This document shows, in pieces, positions 45,214-56,150 of a stretch of 64,000 bases of DNA. The stretch covers positions 992,001 through 1,056,000 of the forward strand of contig JAJQJQ010000061.1 in the NCBI GenBank assembly GCA_028622995.1. The letters are read 5' to 3'. The first letter of the stretch is position 1; every line of letters begins with the position of its first letter. The notes under the pieces are model-generated. The model had not been told where the DNA came from. It was given only the letters and a program-made list of their open reading frames with translations, and searched no databases. A program made the position numbers and the translations under genes. Source of the stretch: Panagrolaimus kolymaensis. Its lineage: Eukaryota; Nematoda; Chromadorea; Rhabditida; Panagrolaimidae.

Positions 45214-48200
45214 TTACTTACTCATACTCTAACTGCTCGTGCTACTTGGTGCTCTCTCTTCTCGTGCTTTTGTTTGCTGGTGGCTCATCTTCTTGTTCTT
45301 CAACTTCAACAATGCCGGAAGATCCTAATGCTACTGTTGGTGCTACTGGTCGTGTTCACTTTCCATCTTTACCTCAATTCAAGCCGGATATCGCTGCTGG
45401 TGATTCTGCTTCTACATGGTTTCGATGTATTGACTTCAAATTCAAGCTATTCCCGGAAGTTAAGCCTGCTGAAAAAGCCGCTCTGATGATCTCATCTTTG
45501 GATATCGAAACGTTTAAGACTGTTGCTAAAGGTCTTTTACCAAAGAAGATAGAAGATGTTACTACTCCGGATGAACTCAAAGCTGTTATGGTCAAGATTT
45601 ATGATCGAAAGCCTTCAACTTTTGCTAATCGTTATGAATTCTTTCAACTTCAATGGGATGGAAACGATGCTGAAAACATAACAACTCTTTGTGCCCGGAT
45701 TGAACAACTTGCTGCAACTTTTGAATTCGAAGCTTTCACTGTGAACGAACTCAAAACTCTTGGTCTATTGATGTCAATGAAGTCTCCTGCTCTTGCACAA
45801 TATCGTCTAAGAATCTTGGAACTCCTCAAAACCAATGCTAAGACGGAATTTGAAACATGCTCGGAAACTATTCGTACAATGATTCAAACGCAACAAGATC
45901 AACGTCTCATCGAAGCTCCATCAATTCGCTATGTTGCTCCTCGTCAATCCGGAATGAAGAAATATGAACATCGTGACACTCGACCGTTTCAAATCAAACC
46001 TTGCTATGGATGCACTGAACTTCATCTCCGGAAAGATTGTCCTTATATGAACGCTACTTGTTCAAACTGCAAGAATGTTGGTCATATTGCTGCTGCTTGC
46101 AATCAATCAAAGAAAGGGGAGAAGATGCCTCAGATGAAGAACAACTTTAAGAAAGCTGGTGGTCATAAGAATAATGCTAAATTCCGTTATCTTGATACCG
46201 AAGATGAACAAACTATCATGCAAATTTCTCCACCTTCAGGAAGTTGTATGGTTCACCGGAAAGATCCCTCTCTTATGCTGGATGTCAATATCAATGGTAT
46301 GGATCTTAAAGCTTTGTTAGATACTGGCTCATCTTTAACTGTCCTAAATCCAAAAGATTATAAGAAAGTTGGTTCACCTCTCCTTACAGGAGGACCATTC
46401 AATGCTAATACTTTCGGAAATTTTTCTGCTCGAATCGATGGCTCTTTCAAAGCTCTTGTAACTCGTCATGGTACCACTACTTCAATGGAAATTTATGTGT
46501 CAAAATATAATGTCACACTTCTTGGTAGAGATTTCTATAATGCTTTCAAGTTATCCGTTGCTGATCCCGAATTGATGATATGTTCTTTATCTTCAAATGA
46601 ATCTTTGGTATCACCGGAAGTTATTGAAAGCCTTCGAACATCGTATACTGCTCTCTTCAATGGAACTATAGGATGTTGTACTAAGAAGCAAGTCCATCTT
46701 CAACTTACACCGGATGTAAAGCCTGTCTTTATTCCTGCTCGTCGTCTTAGTCTCTATGCTAAAGAACTCGTTGAAAAAGAACTTGCTGCTCTTCAAAGAA
46801 ATGGAATAATATATCCTGTTACTTTCACAGAATATGCTGCTCCTTGCTCTATGGTTCCAAAGAAAGATGGTGATTCTCGCTTCGTGGTTGATTTCTCCAC
46901 CGGATTGAATAAACAACTTGCTGAACCTGGTTTTCAACAACCGATACCGGAAGAAATATTCGCTCGCTTAGCTGACTCAAAGGTGTATAGTATTGTTGAC
47001 GTTTCTCAAGCTTACCATCAACTCACTCTTGATGATGAAAGCCGGAAACTTGCTACCATTTCAACACCATTTGGATTCTTCCGCTTCAATCGTCTTCCTC
47101 AAGGACTGAAAACTGCTCCATCTGATTTTCAACAAGTTATGGAAGAAATGTGTAAAGACATGCCTTTTGTTCATCCTTACTTCGATGATCTCTTGGTAGC
47201 TAGTAAAGACACCGACGAACATCTTCGACATCTTCATCGACTGCTTCAAAGAATGACTGAATGGGGCTTTACGCTGAACTTCAAGAAGTGTAAATTCTTT
47301 CGCTCTTCAATCAAATTCCTTGGTAAAATCATTGGTCCTGATGGAATTACTCCTGATCCTGAAAAGGTTAAAGCTATTTGCAACATGCCGGAACCTCAAG
47401 ATGTCTCTTCTCTTCGCTCGTTTCTTGGTATGGTAAACTTTTATCAAAGCTTTATTCCCGGAATGCATGAATTACGTAAGCATCTGGATGCTCTTCTCAA
47501 AGCTGATGTCGAATGGAAATGGACTATGATTCAATCCGAAGCTGTTCGAAAACTCAAAGAAATGATCTCTGGTGATTGTTTAAATGCTCGCTTTGATCCA
47601 CGATTTCCTATAATCGTTGCTGCTGATGCTTCACAAACTGGTATTGGTGGCGTTATTACTCAACGCATATCTGCTGATCGGGAAGTTCCAATTCATTTCT
47701 TCTCAAAGTCTCTCACCGGATGTCAACAACGTTATTCCCAGACTGATAAAGAAGCTCTCGCATTGATCACTGCTGTCAAGACATTCCATCGTTATCTTGA
47801 AGGTACGAAGTTTACTCTTCTTACAGATCACAAAGCTCTTCTTTCCATCTTTGGTCCAAAATCTGATAAACCTTCGTTCGCTGCTAATCGTCTCCATCGC
47901 TGGTCAATTTTCCTTTCTTCATACGACTTCGATATCGAATACCGGAACACTCTCAACTTTGGTCAAGCTGACGCTCTCTCAAGACTCATTGCTGAAGCAA
48001 AATCAATACCGGAAATGTATGAAGAAGAAGACGAAATTGAACCTATGGAAAATGGCATGGCTATCAACTTGGTTGAACGGTTCTCTATGGTTACATCGGA
48101 CGATATCAAAGCTGCTTATGAAGAAGATTCTCTTGCTAAAGAAATTATTTCAAGATCTGATGTTGCTAAGAATAACAAGTTCATGAGAAACTACTACTTC

Positions 48201-49490
48201 TCAAAGGGCATCATCATGTTTGAAGATCGCGTTTACATCCCAGAGATTCTTCGACAACGAGTTCTGCTTCAACTACACAAAGGTCATGATGGTATTCAAC
48301 GTACAAAAGCTCTTGCTCGTATGCATGTTTACTGGCCTGGAATAACAAAGGACATTGAAGAAATTGTGTCTCAATGCATGGCTTGCATTCAGCAATCCAA
48401 AGCTCCTATCAAGGCTTTACTTTCGTCTTGGCCGAAATCTTCAAAACCTGGTGACCGAATTCATCTTGATTTTCTTGGTCCAATACTTGGACGCATGGTA
48501 CTCATAGCTGTGGATAGCTATTCAAAGTGGACTGATGCTTGGGTGATGAAACATGCTACCACCGGAACTACAATCTCCTGCTTACTTCGTTATATGGTTG
48601 ATAATGGATGTCCTCGTCTGCTGGTGTCAGACAATGGAAGTCAATTCAAATCGGAAGCTTTCAAAGGTTTCTGTAAAACACAAGGTATTGAACTAATGAA
48701 TTCTCCTCCATACCATCCTCAATCAAATGGTCAAGCTGAGCGTATGGTAGACGTTATCAAACGATTCATCAAGAAAAACATCGAAGTTCATGGAGAAACG
48801 TTGGATCTGAAAGATGCTGTATCAACGTTCCTGCTATGCTATCGTTCAACTCCACATTCAACAACTCCCGGAAATTGCACTCCTGCTCATGCTCATCTTG
48901 GTCGTGAACTCCGAACACAAATGGATCAACTACGTCCTCAATTCCTCAAATTTATGGAATCTGCTGGAGCTCAAGATGCCCAGTTCAATCGTCATCATGG
49001 TGCTAAAGAAAAGAAGTTCATCATTGGTTCAACAATTTTTCATAAGGGGAAGAAGGATGGTCGATGGTCTCCTGGAATCATTGAAGCTCATAAAGGTAAA
49101 CTTGTTTACATCATCATGGATACTGATACCGGAAAGACTCATGATCGACATGCTAATCAACTTCGCCGCCGAACTGATGTCACTTCCACTTCAAATCTCC
49201 CGATGGTCATTGAAACAAGAACTGATGATTTGGATTCTAATGATGCCGAAAGATCACATGATTCTCAAGATGCAACACCGGAAGAAATTCAAGTTTATGA
49301 TCCTGAAATTGCTGATGCAACTACATCAAATCCTGCTGCTCAACTATCCTCAACTACAAATACCTCACCGGAAAATAATTCTCCTTCTCCTGCTCGTATT
49401 CCTGTTCAAGCTCCTCAACATCGCTATCCAACAAATCGTGTAAGAAATTCTCGATATGAAAACCTCAATGAAGATGCTATGCTTCGTTAG
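45210..49490 (+). CDS. Gag-Pol polyprotein
   Basis: A single frame without stops from the LTR to 49490. The first ATG after the LTR is 45210 (MITYSYSN); MPEDPNATVG at 45312 is an alternative start that avoids the odd hydrophobic leader. Order: capsid-like region; two zinc knuckles near 46001-46100, the first CX2CX3HX4C, the second canonical CX2CX4HX4C; aspartic protease LDTGSSLTVL at 46317; reverse transcriptase with the YFDD active site at 47178-47189; RNase H (DASQTGIGG, TDHKALL); integrase with the HHCC finger (48270-48400) and D,D,E residues in LDFLGP, VSDNGSQF and NGQAERMV. The order PR-RT-RH-IN defines Ty3/gypsy. Gag and Pol share one frame, so no frameshift is needed; how the Gag:Pol ratio is set is unclear. 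No chromodomain is seen. Confidence 0.95.
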   Translation: MITYSYSNCSCYLVLSLLVLLFAGGSSSCSSTSTMPEDPNATVGATGRVHFPSLPQFKPDIAAGDSASTWFRCIDFKFKLFPEVKPAEKAALMISSLDIETFKTVAKGLLPKKIEDVTTPDELKAVMVKIYDRKPSTFANRYEFFQLQWDGNDAENITTLCARIEQLAATFEFEAFTVNELKTLGLLMSMKSPALAQYRLRILELLKTNAKTEFETCSETIRTMIQTQQDQRLIEAPSIRYVAPRQSGMKKYEHRDTRPFQIKPCYGCTELHLRKDCPYMNATCSNCKNVGHIAAACNQSKKGEKMPQMKNNFKKAGGHKNNAKFRYLDTEDEQTIMQISPPSGSCMVHRKDPSLMLDVNINGMDLKALLDTGSSLTVLNPKDYKKVGSPLLTGGPFNANTFGNFSARIDGSFKALVTRHGTTTSMEIYVSKYNVTLLGRDFYNAFKLSVADPELMICSLSSNESLVSPEVIESLRTSYTALFNGTIGCCTKKQVHLQLTPDVKPVFIPARRLSLYAKELVEKELAALQRNGIIYPVTFTEYAAPCSMVPKKDGDSRFVVDFSTGLNKQLAEPGFQQPIPEEIFARLADSKVYSIVDVSQAYHQLTLDDESRKLATISTPFGFFRFNRLPQGLKTAPSDFQQVMEEMCKDMPFVHPYFDDLLVASKDTDEHLRHLHRLLQRMTEWGFTLNFKKCKFFRSSIKFLGKIIGPDGITPDPEKVKAICNMPEPQDVSSLRSFLGMVNFYQSFIPGMHELRKHLDALLKADVEWKWTMIQSEAVRKLKEMISGDCLNARFDPRFPIIVAADASQTGIGGVITQRISADREVPIHFFSKSLTGCQQRYSQTDKEALALITAVKTFHRYLEGTKFTLLTDHKALLSIFGPKSDKPSFAANRLHRWSIFLSSYDFDIEYRNTLNFGQADALSRLIAEAKSIPEMYEEEDEIEPMENGMAINLVERFSMVTSDDIKAAYEEDSLAKEIISRSDVAKNNKFMRNYYFSKGIIMFEDRVYIPEILRQRVLLQLHKGHDGIQRTKALARMHVYWPGITKDIEEIVSQCMACIQQSKAPIKALLSSWPKSSKPGDRIHLDFLGPILGRMVLIAVDSYSKWTDAWVMKHATTGTTISCLLRYMVDNGCPRLLVSDNGSQFKSEAFKGFCKTQGIELMNSPPYHPQSNGQAERMVDVIKRFIKKNIEVHGETLDLKDAVSTFLLCYRSTPHSTTPGNCTPAHAHLGRELRTQMDQLRPQFLKFMESAGAQDAQFNRHHGAKEKKFIIGSTIFHKGKKDGRWSPGIIEAHKGKLVYIIMDTDTGKTHDRHANQLRRRTDVTSTSNLPMVIETRTDDLDSNDAERSHDSQDATPEEIQVYDPEIADATTSNPAAQLSSTTNTSPENNSPSPARIPVQAPQHRYPTNRVRNSRYENLNEDAMLR

Positions 49491-49500
49491 GAGGGAGAAG
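49489..49500 (+). other. Polypurine tract
   Basis: AGGAGGGAGAAG immediately before the 3' LTR, the plus-strand primer site. It overlaps the stop codon of the polyprotein. Confidence 0.8.
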
Positions 49501-49796
49501 TGTTGTGAGTCTGTGACCACAGAATCTTTCAAATGGTTTGATGGTTCTCTTGGGTCCCGGAACGAATGGTCCTCAAATGGCTGCATGTTATTATTCTTCA
49601 CTCGCGCCATTATTTCTTTGTTGTCATTCATTCATTGTAATTTACATACAGAACTAACTTTACTCTGTCTGCAATTATTCTACCGCTCGGAATAATTGCT
49701 ATAGTTTCTGCTGAATAAATACCTTATTTATATTTGTGTCTATTTATTCACAAACCGGAAACTTATCTTTGTTTGACCCTCATTACGGTCATAACA
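49501..49796 (+). repeat. 3' LTR
   Basis: 296 bp, with no visible difference from the 5' LTR. CCATG follows at 49797. Confidence 0.9.
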
Positions 49797-50266
49797 CCAT
49801 GCTTGGTGGAGCTTCTTCCGGAATAACAAATTCAAAAGGAAATTTATAACTTTTTGGCGCCAAAATATCATTACCATTTTCAGATTTCCAAAATATCTTT
49901 TTATCATTTATACATGGAATTTTATAAAAATAATGGGTTCGATCCAAGGTTGTTGTTTGAATTGTAATTTGATTTGTAACATAAAAAGAAGTTTTAGCTT
50001 TTCCAATTACTTCAAGTCGAATTTCTCGAGCTTTTAATGGTGCATCGAGATTGAACACAACTATGCCATTAACAATTTCAGCGTGTTTAAATTCATGAGA
50101 ATTAAGCAAAATATTTAATCGATAATCCGTTGTTAAATAGTTTCGACCTTGAAAAAACCCACCAATAATTGCCGTCAATCTGCGAAACGCTCTATTAAAA
50201 TAAAAACTTACATATCTTTCCTGCTTCATTAACACCTTGAAAATTAATTGTTGCTTCAGTTTCCAT

Positions 50267-51201
50267 TCTTTTTTAGGAACAAAAAAAATATATAAAAAAA
50301 TATAAACCACAACTTTTTCTTTTAAACACAAGAAAAAATAAAATAATGAAAAAGTGTATTTATGTTTTTATTTATATCATTCAAAAATAATTTGCTCTTT
50401 GCTCTCTTTCTATCTCTCTTCTTTTAACTTTTTTTTTTTTGCGGTTTACTTACTAATGACCGGTTTTAATCATCAACGCCATCTTCTTATTTTTTCCAAA
50501 AACAAGCGGTATTGTTACGCAATACCGCTTTTTAGGTGTTAGGGTAGTTATATGTTTGAGTATATTATGAAGATTTTTTTACGGGAGTTAAAAAAATTGT
50601 GCTTTAAAGATATTAAATATAAAATTTTTTATTATAAATTAAAATGAAACAATAAACATAACAATTTAAAGATATTATTGGAAAACACAATTTATAACGG
50701 TGTTAGGAAATTCTGCAATTGAAAGAATACGAATATCTTGTTCTCATCGAACTCTGAATAAAGCCAAATAAAGCTGACCATGTGTTTATTAAGAAATCAT
50801 AAAACATATTTTATTTTTTAAATCTAGCCTCTATGCACCCCAAATTGTCAAAAGTTAAAACAATAAACATTCAACCACTATAAAATGCGATTAAGTGAAT
50901 AAATAATTAAAAAAATATTTTTTACGTGCAAAGAAACAACATAATAATACAAAATCACATGAACGTTTCTATTTACAATTTGAAAGGAACACTGCGTTTT
51001 TTGGAAATAATTAAAACGTGGCAAAATTGTTTTTTTATTATTCATAAATTTTTATTTTGTGGTATAAACTTAATTATATTTGGGGATTAAGCATTTAAAC
51101 TATAGAGGAAAGAAATGGTATAAAAGCAAACAAAATTAAAAAAAATCAAGCACAGTTTTTCACTAATAATTTTTTCTGTGTTAAAAGCCTCCAAATAAAA
51201 A
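50267..51201. other. Intergenic, arrestin 5' side
   Basis: No gene seen. It includes a hairpin at 50504-50530 and a TATAAAAGC stretch (about 51119) 80 bp before the small peptide gene that may act as a TATA box. Confidence 0.45.
50504..50530. repeat. Perfect 11-bp hairpin followed by T's
   Basis: AAGCGGTATTG, loop TTACG, CAATACCGCTT, then TTT. It has the form of a bacterial-type terminator but lies in a eukaryotic intergenic region upstream of the divergently placed arrestin start. Meaning unknown. Confidence 0.6.
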
Positions 51202-51464
51202 ATGAAAGTTTCCGCCATTCTTATTTTATCTGTTTTCCTTATTGCTGCCGTCGACATAATCCCAAGTGTTCAAGCTGGGGTAAGTTTTCGATTCTTTAAT
51301 TTTAGTTAATTTTTTAAACATAAATTTTTTTATAGGGCATTGATTGGGACAAAGTTGATCCATTATGCACAGTAAGTTGTGGAGGATATTGGTTATGTAT
51401 GGCAAAATCATCTGATTGTAAACGTCCAAAAAATTGCGTTTGTGAAGAATTTGCCGGTCGTTAA
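51202..51464 (+). CDS. Small secreted six-cysteine peptide
   Basis: Two exons, 51202-51279 and 51336-51464 (GTAAGT ... TTTATAG), encode 68 aa. The first 25 residues (MKVSAILILSVFLIAAVDII ...VQA) are a signal peptide. The mature part of about 43 residues has cysteines spaced C-x3-C-x5-C-x6-C-x5-C-x1-C. The CxxxC and CxC elements recall CS-alpha-beta defensin-like peptides, but the CxxxC comes first here, so this is a likeness only. A role in innate defence or in secretion to the outside is possible. A TATAAAAGC stretch lies about 80 bp upstream and a polyA-like AAATAAATGA follows. Confidence 0.75.
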
Positions 51465-51588
51465 GATACCAAAAACAAATAATACGGCATTCTAAAAATG
51501 TCTTATTTTTCTTTAAATATATTTTCATGCTAATTTTTAAACACTTTTTCTTGCAACAAATTTCTATGTAAAATAAATGATCAATCAC

Positions 51589-51642
51589 ATCTCATCATCT
51601 TTCTAATCCTAAATTATACCCCAGCAGCAAATCACCTTACAC
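51589..51642 (+). repeat. Short dispersed repeat, copy 2
   Basis: Similar to 43457-43520 (ATCTCATCA, TCTTTCTAATC, CCCAGCAGCAAATCA). It lies downstream of the peptide gene. Confidence 0.5.
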
Positions 51643-51780
51643 ACAAATAGGAAAAAAATATTCCTAAATGAGATCACCAAACTATTGAGAAAACATCCTA
51701 TGAAATGAGATCTTTAACATCTCTTGAATCTGTATCCTCATCATCCTATGGATCACGGTCCTCTTTCTAATGGCATGAAT

Positions 51781-51941
51781 CAGAGTTCGGCGAGACCAAG
51801 TTTTTTTTCAACCAAGACCAAGACCGAGACTCTCAAAACTCCAATTTTTTACCAAGACCAAGCCCGAAGGTCTTGGGCTTGGCGAAAAGGACCAATATTC
51901 CAAAATTTCGAGACCAAGACTCTTGGTCTCGCCGGACTCTG
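51781..51941. mobile_element. 161-bp hAT-type MITE
   Basis: The terminal inverted repeats are CAGAGTTCGGCGAGACCAAG and CTTGGTCTCGCCGGACTCTG (one mismatch). The flanks GCATGAAT (51773-51780) and GCATGGAT (51942-51949) are an 8-bp duplication with one change. CAGAG ends with an 8-bp duplication are typical of hAT elements. The inside is purine/pyrimidine-rich AGACCAAGAC repeats. Confidence 0.75.
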
Positions 51942-54697
51942 GCATGGATCCTCACCCCAGTCACTTATAGGTCCAGCTTACACGCTAAATACCACATTTA
52001 TACTTATTGATGACAAAAAATAGAAAAAAGGTTAAAGAAATATTCGATTTTAATCGTTTTTATTTGGTGTTTTTTAATGTTTAATGTTTATTCTCAGTAA
52101 AGTTCTTCACGATCCAACAACAACTTTTAAAAAAGATTTTAGCTTTTGTAATGGAGCCTTTTAATATTATGTAAAAACAGCTTTAATAATTGCAGAAAAG
52201 CAGGTGAAAAATTTAATTATTTTTAAGTAGAAATAATAATAAAAAAGCAAATAAGCATAATTTATGTACGATTAAAGTTTATTTGAACCAATTATATGTA
52301 TTATTATTTTGAATAGCGTACGTATGCTGGCATTTTTTCAATAAACAAACAAATTTTTTGGTTTATATTTATTTGGTCATGGAAAAAGTAAAAATCCCCA
52401 TTTTGTCTCGATGGGAAAATCTTACTATCGATGACCTTTTTTATTCAACATTTCAATATTATTCTCGATGGTTTATGGATTTTGTGTTTTTTATTTCTGC
52501 TCTAATGTATGTTTTTGCTATTTACGTGGTCATCTCAAAATCCACAAAACATATGGAAATGTTTAAGTATACGATACTTTGTCAAATAACGGGAAATATT
52601 ATATTTGAGTTATATCTTTTTGTAATGAATCCCTTGTTACTCTATCCACTTCCAATAATAGCGAATTATACATATTTTCCTATAAAACGAGAATGGATTT
52701 ACATTTCACTAATGCCAGTTATTTTTGGTATAATTTCTGGTGTAACTGCGTTTATTCATGCATTGTGTTTTCGAGTTTATGCAGTTTATGATATAAAATT
52801 GACAACCTGTTCGAAGAATAAATATGGTCGGGTTATTTTGGGATACTTAATTTTAACCGTATTTGTTTGGGCTACAATTGCTGGTAAGATAGTTATTGAG
52901 CTAAAGGAAACCAAATTTGAAGCTTTTTTTTCAGTTCCATTTTATTTAACAGCACGAGATCCACGAGAAATTCAAGAAATTATGGAATATAATATTCCTG
53001 CTTTTATTGAAATTTATAAAGTTTTACCCATTACCACTGGCACAATATGAAACGATTCATCTGTAATTTTTGTTAATATTTTTATTGGTGCCCATACTTC
53101 AAGAAGGGGTGGATATATCCACCCTCGACATACATGACCGTCCGTCAAGGAGCCCAAAAAATAAAAGGTCAAAAACGGTAAGGGTTCCCCCTTTGGATCA
53201 AGTTTTTAGAAGAAAAAGGAGAAAAAAAGGAAAACTTTCTTAACTTTCAGTTGAAACTCCAAAATTTCCCAAAATTACTTTTCTTCCATTGTTTCCAACT
53301 AACTATTATTTAAAATAATATCGTTAGATCCTACAAACCATCGAGCTATCGTTGTCTTTTTCTTCATTTTTTCTAATTTACAAAGCGAGATGGTTACTAT
53401 TTTTTAAAGATTAATTCCCAACAGTTAAATGTCATCTTTTATCGAAGAATTGAAAATGATTTTAAGATTGAAACAAAAAAATAATATTAAAATTTTATTA
53501 TTCTACTGATTGCCACATCCCCATTTTGAATAGCTTCGAGAATTATAAAAAAATTTAGATGTCATTCCCCGCTAAAAATTAATTAAAAAATCAGAAATGA
53601 GCTTATCTCTTCATCTTCCATTATTTCATAGCTTTTTCTAAACTCAAAAGATTTTTATTTTTCTAAAGAAGCGCGTCATAGACAATTTTTTTTAAATCGG
53701 GTGCTTTTGATCAAAACATATGGATGGAACGCATCAGAATGAATTTACCATCATTGGCTGCTACGATTAAGTTTCATAGTTATGAATTGCAGCATTAGCT
53801 TAGTCATGAGAAAATGATCGATTGGCTAATGATTGTCAAGATTATTTTTAGTTTTTTACCAAAAGTTAAAAAAATCAAAAACACTTTTAAACCAAGGACT
53901 AAAGGCATTGGAGCAAAGTAATCGAGAGTTGTTTTGACACTTACAAAAAATAGTAAGAATCAATTAAAGTTTAAAAATATTGAATTCTTGTGGTTCTTTA
54001 TTCTTTTTTAAAGATGATATTTTATCGCTTTAACCAAATATAAGGGTAACCCACAAAAAATGAATTCGTGAAAAACCTTTTATGTTTGAAAGCTGTAAAA
54101 AATTAGAAAAACTCAGTAAAATTATTTAATGGAATAAGATATGCAAAATTATCAAGCTCGTGCTTTTTAGATACATATAAATATTTTATTCAAGGCATAT
54201 TCTTTTTTAATGATATAACCACAAAAACTTATCTCTTTAAAGTGTAGTAAGAATATATCACTCTGGTTTTTTGGCTAATGAATCGAATAGTGGATTAAAA
54301 ATAACGTTATTAAGAAAATTTGAAATTCTTAATTTCTTAACTTTTATCTAAAATAAATGCAACAAATACAAACTACTTTTTTTTAATCAAAGAAAAATGC
54401 ATAATTTATTTTGCAATTCATTTCAAAACAAGGTTTGACAAAATTCAGAACTCCTTTATTTTAAACGAAACTTAGGCTCAAATTAGAAGAAAATGAATAA
54501 AAGAATAATAAAATGATTCTAAGTTATACAAACTAATTAATAATAAACTTATTTAATTATAAAAAAATTTTAACAAATTTTTTTTAAAGGTTTGTATAAA
54601 ATTTACTATTATTATAATGAAAAATACTAATAATAAAAGGAAAAAACTCAAAAATAGGTGAATTACTCTTAATTCACATATTATATCGATGTATAAT

Positions 54698-54746
54698 GGC
54701 AGCTACTACTAGCTGGCCCCGAAGGGGCCAGCTAGTAGTAGCTGCC
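54698..54746. repeat. Perfect 23-bp hairpin with GAA triloop
   Basis: Two 23-nt arms, GGCAGCTACTACTAGCTGG plus CCCC and its exact complement, flank a loop of only GAA (54721-54723). It is GC-rich within AT-rich DNA and lies just outside the left edge of the long palindrome. Confidence 0.85.
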
Positions 54747-54756
54747 TACACTACGG

Positions 54757-56150
54757 TTTGACTGTTGATTTTTTAATTTTTCGCTAAAAATAAAAAAGGT
54801 GAATTTTTAACTAGTTTGCATTCGACTATTTTGGGTTTTTTTGATTTATTAATTAAGAAGTAATTGACTATATAGTAAAAAAAGGTCGAGAATTTTATAT
54901 TTCCAGCTTTTAAACCATGAAAATCCATGGATTTGGACTGTTTTCAGACCTCTAAACTTTGACTAACTTTAAAAACACCGTAACTTTTGAGCATTTGCAA
55001 ATTTTTTATGCTCTGCCTATGCCATAATGTTCAGCAGGTTCGATATAATACAATTGTGTCGGGAATTGTCAAATGGCTTGACCAATCTGGAAATACAGCT
55101 ATTTGAAGTTTAAACTCGCATATCGTGTGCTTTTATGCATACTTTTTTGGCAAAAGAAAAGGTTTTTTTACAATTGTAAAAATTCTAAAGTGATTAAAAA
55201 TCATAAACTAACTACTCCTATATGTATTGGAATCATTTCACCAACTACTTTATAAGCTATTACATGCACCACAAGTACTTGAAGTATCAACAATACATCA
55301 AGGTCATCTGAAAAAATAAATATTTTTGAAATACATTATTTTGGTTTAATATCATGTTTACTATATGTAATTTGGGTCGTAGAATCCGAATCTGGTGTCG
55401 GTTTTTATGTTTCACTAGTTACTAACAATGTTATAGCGGTATCAAAAATTTGCATATTTGAGCTAGACGTAACTCGAAAACTATCACATGAAGGAAGCAA
55501 ACTGATTTCAAATTCGGATTCTACGACCCAAATTACATATAGTAAACATGATATTAAACCAAAATAATGTATTTCAAAAATATTTATTTTTTCAGATGAC
55601 CTTGATGTATTGTTGATACTTCAAGTACTTGTGGTGCATGTAATAGCTTATAAAGTAGTTGGTGAAATGATTCCAATACATATAGGAGTAGTTAGTTTAT
55701 GATTTTTAATCACTTTAGAATTTTTACAATTGTAAAAAAACCTTTTCTTTTGCCAAAAAAGTATGCATAAAAGCACACGATATGCGAGTTTAAACTTCAA
55801 ATAGCTGTATTTCCAGATTGGTCAAGCCATTTGACAATTCCCGACACAATTGTATTATATCGAACCTGCTGAACATTATGGCATAGGCAGAGCATAAAAA
55901 ATTTGCAAATGCTCAAAAGTTACGGTGTTTTTAAAGTTAGTCAAAGTTTAGAGGTCTGAAAACAGTCCAAATCCATGGATTTTCATGGTTTAAAAGCTGG
56001 AAATATAAAATTCTCGACCTTTTTTTACTATAGAGTCAATTACTTCTTAATTAATAAATCAAAAAAACCCAAAATAGTCGAATGCAAACTAGTTAAAAAT
56101 TCACCTTTTTTATTTTTAGCGAAAAATTAAAAAATCAACAAGTCAACGTA
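54757..56150. repeat. 1.4-kb palindrome with arms of about 630 bp
   Basis: The left arm (about 54757-55395) is repeated inverted at about 55523-56150 with very few mismatches; the loop is about 127 bp. It is non-coding. It lies inside the 3.2-kb element, so it is either its core or a later insertion. Confidence 0.85.

Larger units (their letters stand above)
44900..49796 (+). mobile_element. Complete Ty3/gypsy LTR retrotransposon
   Basis: The 4897-bp element has two 296-bp LTRs, a primer-binding site, one long gag-pol frame, a polypurine tract and a CCATG duplication. I see no difference between the two LTRs, which are identical at insertion, so it integrated recently. Coding DNA is markedly less AT-rich than the host. 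It has no envelope frame. It looks structurally competent. Confidence 0.95.
43794..50266 (-). pseudogene. Arrestin-domain gene, split by a gypsy retrotransposon
   Basis: Minus-strand exons: 50266-50212, 50147-49802 continuing at 44899-44698, then 44339-44130, 44083-43979 and 43913-43794. All phases fit, for a total of 345 aa without the insert. The N-domain has ILLNSHEFKHAEIVNGIVVF, LKAREIRLEVIGKAKTSF and PFEFVIPEEAPPS. After the break come YYVKAIVEVPWG and TVLPFLDLN. The C-domain has IPKIGYAPGDIIQLKLEILN, TIPFTVPNIPPT and a Ser/Glu/Lys tail. These are standard landmarks of nematode arrestin-domain (ARRD) proteins, cytoplasmic adaptors for receptor trafficking. The break lies between codons for PPSM and DKSQ at the duplicated CCATG; otherwise the gene looks intact, so the disruption is recent. 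As it stands it encodes only a truncated N-domain. Confidence 0.9.
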
